From Elioraea tepida (GTDB taxonomy: Bacteria; Pseudomonadota; Alphaproteobacteria; Acetobacterales; Acetobacteraceae): 64,000 nt of DNA. Below are positions 52,136 through 59,367 of the stretch, in pieces (position 1 is the first letter of the stretch; every line of letters begins with the position of its first letter). The translations under genes were made by a program, and so were the position numbers. The notes below the pieces were generated by a model that had not been told where the DNA came from, made no database searches, and was given only the letters and a program-made list of their open reading frames with translations. The stretch lies in assembly GCF_019203965.1 (NCBI RefSeq), contig NZ_CP076448.1, positions 3,177,001 through 3,241,000 on the forward strand, in the 5' to 3' direction.

Positions 52136-52858
52136 TCAGCCCTCCAGAGCGAGCGCGATTCGTCGGTTCTGACGCCCCTTGTTCTCGATCTTCACCACCG
52201 TGACGCGCCCCACCTCCCGGGTCGAGCCGACATGGGTGCCGCCGCAGGGCTGGAGGTCGATCGGGGTTGCCTCGGGCCCGATCCGCACGAGCCGCACCCG
52301 CCCGGTGCCGCGCGGCGGCTTGACCGAGAGCGTGCGCACTAGCCCAGGGTTCGCGTCGAGCTCCTCCTCGGTGATCCAAAGCGTGCCGACCGGGTGATCC
52401 TCGGCGACGAGAGAGGCGAGCGCCGCGTTGAGCCGCTCCTTATCCGGCGGCTCGGGGAGGTCGAAATCAAGCCTGCCCTTGCCGTCGCCGATCGACCCGC
52501 CGGTCACCGCCGTCCCGGGGAGAAGGCTGCAGAGGAGATGCAGCGCCGTGTGCATGCGCATCAGCCGGTAGCGTCGCTCCCAGTCGATCTCCGCCCTGAC
52601 CTCTGCACCGATCTCCGGCAGGGGTGTTCCGGGGGCGACACGGTGGAGGATCGTTCCGCCCTCTCCCTTCACCGTATCGATCACCGCGACCGCCGACCCG
52701 TCGGGCATCAGGAGCCGGCCCGTGTCCCCGGGCTGCCCGCCGCCTTGGGCGTAGAACACGGTGCGGTCGAGAACGATCCCCTCCGGCCCGGCCGACAGCA
52801 CGCTGGCGGTGCAGCTCCGCAGCGTGGCGTCGTCGCGAAACAGCGGCTCCGTCTTCAC
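52136..52858 (-). CDS. Alanyl-tRNA editing protein AlaX, 240 aa
   Basis: Free-standing editing domain that hydrolyses mischarged Ser- or Gly-tRNA(Ala). FYAQGGGQPGDTG spans 36-47. The zinc site is HTALH (His103, His107) and CGGTHV (Cys205, His209). Length is between AlaX-S and AlaX-M. It lies 21 bases after the Nudix gene and 5 bases before sseA. The link to cysteine metabolism is unexplained, though AlaX family members are known with serine- and cysteine-related misacylation roles. Confidence 0.93.
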   Translation of the reverse strand: MKTEPLFRDDATLRSCTASVLSAGPEGIVLDRTVFYAQGGGQPGDTGRLLMPDGSAVAVIDTVKGEGGTILHRVAPGTPLPEIGAEVRAEIDWERRYRLMRMHTALHLLCSLLPGTAVTGGSIGDGKGRLDFDLPEPPDKERLNAALASLVAEDHPVGTLWITEEELDANPGLVRTLSVKPPRGTGRVRLVRIGPEATPIDLQPCGGTHVGSTREVGRVTVVKIENKGRQNRRIALALEG

Positions 52859-52879
52859 CGGCCTTCCCCTTGCCGCATG

Positions 52880-53503
52880 TCACGCGGCCCAGGCGCGTCT
52901 CAGCCGCTCGCGATTGGCCTGAAGCCAAAAGAGAGCGAGCGCGGTGGAAATGTTGACGATCCGCCCCTCCGCGATCATCGCGAAGGCCGACTCGGCCGGC
53001 ACGGCGAAGACCCTTATGTCCTCGTGCTCGTGGGCAAGCCCGGCATGGCCCGCCTCGCCGGGAGGGGCGTCCACCCTGCCCGCGAACACGGTGATCGTCT
53101 CGTCGGCCACACCCGGGCTCAACAGGAATCGGCCCGCCCGCTCGAGAGCGGTGACGGAAAGCCCCGTCTCCTCGAGCGTCTCGCGAACCGCCACCGCTTC
53201 GTCCGGCTCATCCCCGTCGGCGAGGCCGGCCGCGACCTCGACGAGCCACGGCTCGAGCCCGGCGGCGAGCGCGGGCAGGCGGAACTGTTCGATGAGCACC
53301 ACGGTGTCGCGAACCGGGTCATAGGGCACGACTGCGACGGCGCGGCCGCGGCGCAACAGCTCCCAGCGCGCCGGGCCGCGCAGCTCGCCGCGGAAGCCGC
53401 GGAAGGAGAAGGACACGCGCTGAAGCGCATTGCGCCCATGCCAGAGGGTTTCGACCTCGTGGATCGTGACGCGCGGATCGGAGGGGAGGGAGAGCTCTGC
53501 CAT
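52880..53503 (-). CDS. nudF: Nudix hydrolase, ADP-ribose pyrophosphatase-like, 207 aa
   Basis: A perfect Nudix box occurs at 93-115: GLADGDEPDEAVAVRETLEE then TGL, fitting Gx5Ex7REUxEExGU. The N-terminal beta domain (WHGRNALQRVSFSFRG) and RGRAVAVVPYDPVRDTVVLI before the box, plus SPGVADETITVFAGRVD after, resemble NudF ADP-ribose pyrophosphatases. The start ATG 53503 is followed by the family N terminus; the frame upstream is a shadow of the DMT gene. It is the first gene of its operon. Confidence 0.9.
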   Translation of the reverse strand: MAELSLPSDPRVTIHEVETLWHGRNALQRVSFSFRGFRGELRGPARWELLRRGRAVAVVPYDPVRDTVVLIEQFRLPALAAGLEPWLVEVAAGLADGDEPDEAVAVRETLEETGLSVTALERAGRFLLSPGVADETITVFAGRVDAPPGEAGHAGLAHEHEDIRVFAVPAESAFAMIAEGRIVNISTALALFWLQANRERLRRAWAA

Positions 53504-53585
53504 GCGGGCGCGCACCGTAGCCGCTCGGCCCTGGCAGGGCCAGGGGGCGCGGGGATAGCATCCGGGGAGGAGAACGCCCCACCCG

Positions 53586-54518
53586 GTGACCGATCCCACG
53601 CCCACGCGGCAGACGGAGGCCCGAGACTCGACCGCCCGGCGCCGCGCCCGCGCCATCGCCTCCATCATTGGCGCGACCGCCATGTTCGCGTGCGCGGCGA
53701 TGCTCGTGAAGCTCGTCTCATCCACCCTTCCCACAGCGGAGATCGTGCTCGCGCGCTGCGCCATCTCGCTTGCGGCCCTCACCCCCCTGCTCGCCCGCGA
53801 GGGGGGCCTGCGCGCGCTTCGGACGCGCGAGCCGTTCTGGCACGCGGTGCGCACGTTCTCGGGCTTCGGCGGCATGATCACCGCCTTCTACGGCTACGCA
53901 ACCCTGCCGCTCGCTGAGGTCACGGCGCTCGGCTTCACCATGCCGATGTTCCTCACCATGCTCTCGATCCCGATCCTGGGCGAGAAGGTCGGAATCAGGC
54001 GTGCGAGCGCGATCGTGGTCGGCTTCCTCGGCGTGCTTCTGATCCTTCGCCCGTTCTCGAACGCCATCCCGCTTCTTCCAGCGCTCGTCGTCGTGTTCGG
54101 CGCGGTGTGCTGGGCAATGGCGATGATCGCGATCCGCAGGATGGGGGAGCTCGGGGAAAGCAATGTGGCGATCGTCGCCTGGTTCTCGATCGGCGGCACG
54201 GTGCTTGCCGGGGTGCTCACGATCCCGGTCTGGGTCACGCCGACGCTCGCCGAGACGGCGGCTCTCATCGGCGTGGGGCTCGCGAGCACGGTGGCGCAGC
54301 TTCTGATGACGGATGCCTATCGCCGTGGCGAGCCGACGATCGTCGCGCCGTTCGAATACACGAGCATCCTCTGGACGACGTTGATCGGCATCACGCTGTT
54401 CGGGGAGACGCCATCGCCCACGATGGCGGCGGGCGTGCTCGTGCTCGTCGCCTCCGGCCTCTACATCCTGCATCGGGAGGTGATACGCCGTCGCGAGGCG
54501 GGCGGGGCCGGGCGCTGA
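53586..54518 (+). CDS. DMT superfamily transporter (two EamA domains), 310 aa
   Basis: Ten-span drug/metabolite transporter. The first EamA repeat covers about 24-155 (IASIIGATAMFACAAMLVKL, TFSGFGGMITAFYGYATLPL, TMPMFLTMLSIPILGEKVGI) and the second about 165-298 (EYTSILWTTLIGITLFGETP). It starts at GTG 53586 after a GGAGGAG element, divergent from nudF. Substrate unknown; these proteins usually export amino acids, metabolites or toxic organics. Confidence 0.9.
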   Translation: MTDPTPTRQTEARDSTARRRARAIASIIGATAMFACAAMLVKLVSSTLPTAEIVLARCAISLAALTPLLAREGGLRALRTREPFWHAVRTFSGFGGMITAFYGYATLPLAEVTALGFTMPMFLTMLSIPILGEKVGIRRASAIVVGFLGVLLILRPFSNAIPLLPALVVVFGAVCWAMAMIAIRRMGELGESNVAIVAWFSIGGTVLAGVLTIPVWVTPTLAETAALIGVGLASTVAQLLMTDAYRRGEPTIVAPFEYTSILWTTLIGITLFGETPSPTMAAGVLVLVASGLYILHREVIRRREAGGAGR

Positions 54519-54645
54519 GGCGCCTGGGAAGCCGAGGACGGAGCACGAGCGACCCGAGAGCGAGCGGCGTCTACGGCGGGCGCTTTGGGGTGGACTCCCG
54601 ACCGCCCGGCTCGAGCCGATGCGAGGCGGGACGGGTCATCGGACC

Positions 54646-54680
54646 CCCCGGTTCTGCCCAGGCGAAGGGGCGAACCGGGG
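54646..54680. terminator. Strong hairpin in the 284-base convergent gap after the DMT transporter gene
   Basis: CCCCGGTTC at 54646-54654 and its exact complement GAACCGGGG at 54672-54680 flank a 17-base loop. In the loop GCCC and GGGC can pair further, giving about 13 pairs with a bulged T. It lies between the convergent DMT and cytochrome c genes, where a bidirectional terminator would be useful. No T-run follows on either strand. The rest of the gap 54519-54802 shows no gene. Confidence 0.35.
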
Positions 54681-54802
54681 ATCCGACCCGCGGCAGTAGC
54701 CTCTCGCCGCGCCTCGGCAGCGTCGCACCTCAAGATTTCGGAAACATGAACACAGCGTGATGAGTGCGTGTCCGACACGCGCCGAGGCGTCGCCCCGAAG
54801 CC

Positions 54803-55116
54803 TCAGCGCCGCCTCAGGCTCAGGATATAGGCGATCAGGTCCTCGGTCTCCTCGCGCGTGAGGCTTAGGTCGGGCATGCGGTCATGCGGCGTGCGGAGGA
54901 ACACGGTGAGCGACGTCACCGTCGTCGAGGCACGGTCCGCAACCGATTGCAGCGTCGGCGCTCCGTCGGTGGCACGCCCCGCTCCCGGCCCGACGGCGTG
55001 GCAGGAGGTGCACCAGCGCTCGGCGATCGCCCCCCGGACGCCAGGTCGCCGGTCGCAACCTGGGCGTTAGCGGCGAGGGAAAGGGAGAGGGCAGCCACTA
55101 GGGTCAACACGCGCAT
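54803..55116 (-). pseudogene. Small exported class I cytochrome c, one frameshift
   Basis: The first 28 residues (MRVLTLVAALSLSLAANAQ signal, then VATGDLASG) read in one frame. The heme site WCTSCHAVGPG, the FLRTPHDRMPDLSLTREETE segment with the axial Met, and the final LIAYILSLRRR are in the next frame. One base is missing at about 55045-55052, where a run of six G would need a seventh. With the correction the product is about 104 aa, a typical single-heme periplasmic cytochrome. The homopolymer location suggests a sequencing error. Last gene of the sorAB transcript. Confidence 0.75.
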
Positions 55117-55191
55117 CGCACACTCCTTCGCAAGCGCCCCGGAGCGTCGCTGACGCCGCGCGCGCGTGCCTTGACGGCGATCAAACCGACT

Positions 55192-55665
55192 TCAGAGCCC
55201 CCATCGCCCGAAGCCGGCGACGATGCTCGTCACGAGCCCCAGCACGAGATTGGCGGTGATCAGGAGCCGCACGCGATTGGCCGCAGCCGTCGCCGCTTCC
55301 GCCTCGCCACGCCCCATCGCGGCGCGGAAGCGGGCATAGGGCCCGAACCAGATGGCGAGGAACACCCCCGCCATGATCATGCCGGTGAGGTTCATCACAT
55401 GGACATGCACGCCGGCGTCACGGAAGCCGCCATACCAGCCGAACAGCAACGCCCAGCCGCTCGCGACCACGATCGGCATCGCATGCCAGACGATCAGGAA
55501 GAAGCGGCGGAACACCTCGGCATGAAGTGCTAAGCGCTGTGGCGGTGCGAGCACAGCGAGCGCTGGGCGGAGGACGAGGATCGCGAACGCCATGCCGCCG
55601 ACCCAGAGGATCGCGCCGACGAGGTGAAGCACGAACAGCAAGGTCGGCACGGTCGCGCTCATCAT
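55192..55665 (-). CDS. CopD-like integral membrane protein, 157 aa
   Basis: Four hydrophobic spans are visible. The first carries LHLVGAILWVGGMAFAILVL, the pattern of the CopD family, and conserved histidines occur near 19, 54 and 66 (FFLIVWHAMPIVVASGWALL). Such proteins are often heme- or copper-linked in alphaproteobacteria. ATG 55665 follows a GGGAGGGA site and overlaps the parA stop (ATGA). A role in electron transfer beside cytochrome c is possible but unproven. Confidence 0.75.
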   Translation of the reverse strand: MMSATVPTLLFVLHLVGAILWVGGMAFAILVLRPALAVLAPPQRLALHAEVFRRFFLIVWHAMPIVVASGWALLFGWYGGFRDAGVHVHVMNLTGMIMAGVFLAIWFGPYARFRAAMGRGEAEAATAAANRVRLLITANLVLGLVTSIVAGFGRWGL

Positions 55666-56303
55666 TCCCTCCCGAGCCAAGGGGCGAGAGCCGAGACGAG
55701 CCCGCGCACCTCCTCTGCCGCGAGGCTCCGCGGCGCGCTCTCGGTCACACCAAGTCCGGCCGCCATCGCCATCGCGTAGGCCGAGCGGTTGCCGAGCGAG
55801 GCGGGAAGCGCCTCCACCCCGGCGCGGGCGAGCTCGGCCTTGGTCGCCTCGAGCAGCCGGCCACGCGCGGGCGCGCGATTGAGAACGACCTTGGCCTCGC
55901 GCCGCTCTGCCCTGGCGAGGTCGAGCGTCGGGCCGGTCGCCCAGAGGTCGAGCGGCGAGGGCTGCATCGGCACGAGCACGAGGTCGGCCGCGCGCAAGGC
56001 GAGCCGCGCCTCGGTCTCGGCATGCGGCGGGCTGTCGATCAGAACCACCTCGTGGTCGCGCCTGAGCCGCTCGATCTCGGCGGCGAGCTTCCAGCCGGAG
56101 GTGTCGGCGAAGGTGACGCCGGCTGCGGCCGCCCGTGCCTCAGTATTGCGGCGCGCATGCCAGCGCGCGAGCGACCTCTGCGGGTCGATGTCGAGCAGGG
56201 CGACGCGCCGGTCGGCCGCAAGCGCGGCTGCAAGCTGGGCCGCGAGCGTGGTCTTGCCCGCTCCGCCCTTCTGCTGCGCCACCGTGAGCACGATCGCCGC
56301 CAT
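55662..56303 (-). CDS. ParA family ATPase, orphan, 213 aa
   Basis: Deviant Walker A KGGAGKTT at 12-19, LLDIDPQRSLARWHARR near 36-52, and VVLIDSPPHAETE show a ParA/MinD-type ATPase. It is short (213 aa), without the N-terminal HTH of plasmid ParA, and no parB or parS is visible. Many such orphans position protein clusters. It sits 10 bases after dadA and overlaps a CopD-like gene, so the cargo is unclear. Confidence 0.88.
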   Translation of the reverse strand: MAAIVLTVAQQKGGAGKTTLAAQLAAALAADRRVALLDIDPQRSLARWHARRNTEARAAAAGVTFADTSGWKLAAEIERLRRDHEVVLIDSPPHAETEARLALRAADLVLVPMQPSPLDLWATGPTLDLARAERREAKVVLNRAPARGRLLEATKAELARAGVEALPASLGNRSAYAMAMAAGLGVTESAPRSLAAEEVRGLVSALAPWLGRE

Positions 56304-56313
56304 CCGGCGAAGG

Positions 56314-57597
56314 CTAGCGGAGCGACTCGCGCGGCTCCAACCACCGGAAGCGGCCGGGCGCGTAGGGAGCGGGGTCGAGCGGCGGCGCCGCGCCCGTCAT
56401 CAGCGCCGCGATCAGACGCCCGCTGCCCGCGCCCATGGTCCAGCCGAGCGGCCCGTGGCCGGTGTCGAGCCAGAGGTTGCGCACCCGCGTCGGCCCGATC
56501 AGCGGCCGCCCGTCCGGGCTCATCGGGCGCAGCCCCGTCCAGTGCTCGGCACGGGCATAGTCCCCGCCCTCGGGGAACAGGCGCCGCAGCGCGCCAAGGG
56601 TGGCGGCGGCACGCACAGGCGAGGGCGTCTTGTCCCAGCCTGCAAGCTCGAGGGTTCCGGCGGCGCGGAGCCGCTCGCCGAAGCGGGCGACGTAGATCTT
56701 CGCATGCTCGTCCACCACCGCGAGCCTCGGCGCGCCGTTGCGCCCGGCGATCGGGACGGTGGCGGAATAGCCCTTGCCGGGATAGACGGGAAGCGCAAGC
56801 CCGGCTGTGGCGGCGAGCTGGACCGACCACGGGCCTGCCGCAAGCACCACCTGATCGGCAGCGATCGTCTCGCCGGTCTCGAGCACGACACCTGTCGCCG
56901 CCCCGCGGGCGACCGCGAGCCGCGCCACCCGCGTGCCATAGCGGAAGGTCACGCCCAATGCCGCGGCAGCATGGGCGAGCCCGGCGGTGAAGCGATGTGC
57001 GTCGCCGGTCTCTCCCTCCTTCGCGAAAAGAGCTCCGGCATAGCGGCTTGCCGCTTCGGCGAGCGCGGGTTCGGCGGAGGCGATGCCGGAGCGGTCGAGC
57101 AGCTCCGCCGCGAAGCCAGCCTCGCTGAGCCGTCGCGCCTTCGCCTCGGCGGCGGCCATCTCCGCGGGCGTGGTGAGCAGGGTGAGCGTGCCGGCGGTCG
57201 AGTTCTGGTCGTCGATGGCAAGCCTCGCCCGCAGCCGTGCGGTTTCCGCCGCCGAGAAGCGGCAGAGCTCCCCGATCGCCGCGGCGTTCGCCGCGAAAGC
57301 GCGAGGCGTGCAGTTGGCGAGGAAACGCACGCCCCAGCGCCACAGGGCGGGATCCCAACGGAAGGGGCGAAGCAGGAGTGGCGCGTCCTCTCGCCCAATC
57401 CAGCGCAGAAGCTTGCCCGGCACGTCCGGCGCCGCCCAGGGGCCAGAGGCGACGGAGATGTGCCCCCCGTTGGCGAACGAGGTCTCGAGGCCGGGCCCGT
57501 CACGCGCCTCGACCACGGTCACCTCCACCCCCGCCTCGCGCAGGAACCAGGCGGCGGAGACGCCGACGATCCCTGCGCCGAGGACGAGGGCGTGCAC
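56314..57597 (-). CDS. D-amino acid dehydrogenase DadA-like FAD oxidoreductase, 427 aa
   Basis: FAD-binding GAGIVGVSAAWFLREAGVEV at 7-26, SFANGGHIS, the DadA-type LGVTFRYGTRVARL stretch, VLAAGPWSVQLA and the C-terminal GLRPMSPDGRPLIGPTRVRN then LDTGHGPLGWTMGAGSGRL. DadA oxidises D-amino acids to keto acids with electrons entering the quinone pool. No alanine racemase (dadX) is adjacent; it follows sorB by 3 bases. Confidence 0.9.
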   Translation of the reverse strand: MHALVLGAGIVGVSAAWFLREAGVEVTVVEARDGPGLETSFANGGHISVASGPWAAPDVPGKLLRWIGREDAPLLLRPFRWDPALWRWGVRFLANCTPRAFAANAAAIGELCRFSAAETARLRARLAIDDQNSTAGTLTLLTTPAEMAAAEAKARRLSEAGFAAELLDRSGIASAEPALAEAASRYAGALFAKEGETGDAHRFTAGLAHAAAALGVTFRYGTRVARLAVARGAATGVVLETGETIAADQVVLAAGPWSVQLAATAGLALPVYPGKGYSATVPIAGRNGAPRLAVVDEHAKIYVARFGERLRAAGTLELAGWDKTPSPVRAAATLGALRRLFPEGGDYARAEHWTGLRPMSPDGRPLIGPTRVRNLWLDTGHGPLGWTMGAGSGRLIAALMTGAAPPLDPAPYAPGRFRWLEPRESLR

Positions 57598-57600
57598 CGT

Positions 57601-57948
57601 TCAGTTGGTCGCGAAGGGGTTGGCGAAGGCGGGAGGTCGCGTGTGCCGGGGCGGGAAGGCCGCGGCGAGATAGTCGACGATCAGCTTCCGCTCCTCCGGC
57701 TCGAGCGGGTTCATATTCTGCTTCTCGACCATCCAGTCGATCAGCTCGTCCCATTGCTGACGGGTAAAGCCGGAGCGGCGGATCAGCGCCGTGGAGTGGC
57801 ATGCCGTGCAGGCATAGAAGGTCTCGTCACGGCCATGTCCGTCGGGAAGCACCGAGGGCTCCTCGGGCTCGGCAGCGAGCGCGGCGGGAGGGGCGGGGGC
57901 TCCCCCGACCAGGAGCCCCCCGAGCAGAAGGACAGCGAACCTCCGCAT
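57601..57948 (-). CDS. Cytochrome c subunit, SorB-like, of sulfite dehydrogenase, 115 aa
   Basis: The N-terminal signal peptide ends near ALAAEPEEP. A single heme motif Cys47-x-x-Cys50-His51 is in FYACTACHSTALIRRSGFTR, and a methionine near residue 79 is a candidate sixth ligand. The helix LIDWMVEKQNMNPLEPEERK and LIVDYLAAAFPP resemble SorB and related sulfite-dehydrogenase cytochromes. It starts 6 bases after the SorA-like gene, so the two are expected to form a periplasmic heterodimer. Confidence 0.88.
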   Translation of the reverse strand: MRRFAVLLLGGLLVGGAPAPPAALAAEPEEPSVLPDGHGRDETFYACTACHSTALIRRSGFTRQQWDELIDWMVEKQNMNPLEPEERKLIVDYLAAAFPPRHTRPPAFANPFATN

Positions 57949-57954
57949 GCCGGC

Positions 57955-59268
57955 TCAGCCCACGAGGATCGCCACACGGCTGATCGGGTTCGCCCCGTAG
58001 CCCTGCGGGTTCCAGTTCCCGGCGACATGCGGCTGCATCTTCCCGTCGCTGTCGGTGGCGCGATACCAGATCTCGAAGTAGCCGTCCGAGGGCAGCGTTA
58101 CCGAGCCCTCCCAACGCTGCCAGGCATACTTGTTCGCCGGCGCGCCGAGCCGCATCTCCTGCCACGTCGAGCCATAGTCGATGCTGACATGCATCGCTCG
58201 CACCGTTTTCTCACCGGCCCAGGCCGCGCCGCGCAAAGCGATGGTCCGGGTGCCGGACGGCAGGCGCGTGCCGTTGGCGACGTTGGTGAGAATGCTGCGC
58301 ACCGGCATCGAGGTCATGTCGACGAAGCTCGACCCGTCATTCTGCGAACCCGGAACGATCGGCACCACCGGTACGCGATAGCTCGTCCCGCCCATGCCCT
58401 GGCCGGTATGCGGCTTGTCGAGGATCTGGATCCGCGTCAGCCACTTCTGGCTCAGCGAGCCGGGCCAGCCGGGGACGATCAGCCGCACCGGAGCGCCGTT
58501 GATGTGCGGGATCGGCCCGCCATTGACCACGAAGGCGATCAGCGTGTGCTCCTCGAGCGCCTTCTCGATCGGCATGCCACGGCTGATCGCCGCCCGGTCG
58601 GTTGCGCCGGAGAGATGCGGGTCGGCGCCGTAGTGGCCGGTGAACTTGCCCGACGGCTTTAGGCCTGCGGCAGCGAGAACGTCCTTCAGCCGAACCCCGG
58701 TCCAAGCGGCGTTGCAGATCGCCCCGTTGCCCCACTGGTTGCCACGGGTCTGCGGCACGAAGAAGCTGCGACCATTGCCGCCGCACTCCATCTGCAGCTG
58801 GAAGGTCACGTTCTGGAAGCGGGAGCGGAGCTCTCCCACCGTGAGCTCGAGCGGCGTGTTGACCTCGCCGTCGATCCGCACCTTCCAGGCGTCGGGGTTG
58901 GCGGCCGGCTCAGGGATCTGGCCGTTGTTGCGGATGAAGATCCGGTTGTTCGGCGTCACCGGGTCATCGAGCAGTGTCTCGGGCGCCTCGAGCACGAGCG
59001 GCCGGTCGCCGAGATTGATCATCGGGTCCTTGCCCTCGAAGGTGACGAGGCGCGGCCCTTGGGCCGTTCCCTGGGCCAGCGCGGCAGGGATGAGCCCGCG
59101 CGGCATGCGGTCGGCGAACGGGATGGCCGCGCCGACGGCTGCCCCCATCGCCGCAAGCGAGGCTCCCTTCAGCGCGCCGCGGCGGTTGAAGACGATCGCA
59201 TCGGCGCGCTCGGGGTCGTCGGCGTAGAGTTCGACGAGGCTCCGCTCGCGCTTTCCGAAACGCATCAT
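57955..59268 (-). CDS. SorA-like molybdenum sulfite dehydrogenase (sulfite oxidase family), Tat-exported, 437 aa
   Basis: Periplasmic Mo enzyme oxidising sulfite to sulfate. A long n-region leads to a Tat motif RRGALKGASLAAMG at 29-42. The sulfite oxidase fold includes the Mo-ligating Cys162 in LQMECGGNGRSFF, GVRLKDVLAAAG and the dimer domain with IALRGAAWAGEKTVRAMHVS and GSTWQEMRLG. Start ATG 59268 is preceded by GGGGAGGA; 59265 is also ATG. The cytochrome subunit follows. A SoxCD-type role is possible, but no sox genes are seen. Confidence 0.9.
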   Translation of the reverse strand: MMRFGKRERSLVELYADDPERADAIVFNRRGALKGASLAAMGAAVGAAIPFADRMPRGLIPAALAQGTAQGPRLVTFEGKDPMINLGDRPLVLEAPETLLDDPVTPNNRIFIRNNGQIPEPAANPDAWKVRIDGEVNTPLELTVGELRSRFQNVTFQLQMECGGNGRSFFVPQTRGNQWGNGAICNAAWTGVRLKDVLAAAGLKPSGKFTGHYGADPHLSGATDRAAISRGMPIEKALEEHTLIAFVVNGGPIPHINGAPVRLIVPGWPGSLSQKWLTRIQILDKPHTGQGMGGTSYRVPVVPIVPGSQNDGSSFVDMTSMPVRSILTNVANGTRLPSGTRTIALRGAAWAGEKTVRAMHVSIDYGSTWQEMRLGAPANKYAWQRWEGSVTLPSDGYFEIWYRATDSDGKMQPHVAGNWNPQGYGANPISRVAILVG

Positions 59269-59305
59269 GGCATCCTCCCCTTGTAGGTGTCCCGGTCCGT
59301 GGCAC

Positions 59306-59321
59306 CGTGCCGACCGGCACG
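59306..59321. repeat. Perfect 7-bp dyad in the sorA/NAD(P)HX-repair divergent region
   Basis: CGTGCCG-AC-CGGCACG is a perfect inverted repeat with a two-base centre. It lies in the 99-base region between the divergent starts, 38 bases upstream of sorA ATG and 46 upstream of ATG 59368. Such a dyad is a reasonable operator candidate, but in DNA this GC-rich similar repeats arise by chance fairly often. Confidence 0.3.
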
Positions 59322-59367
59322 TGCTCCGGGCGCAGTGAACCATCTGTGGTGCGAAGATAGCATAGCA

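Noticed and set aside
54519-54802. Possible tRNA or small RNA in the 284-base convergent gap
   Set aside because: No cloverleaf with a GGTTCGA-type T-loop could be made. The GGTTC...GAACC symmetry is a simple hairpin.
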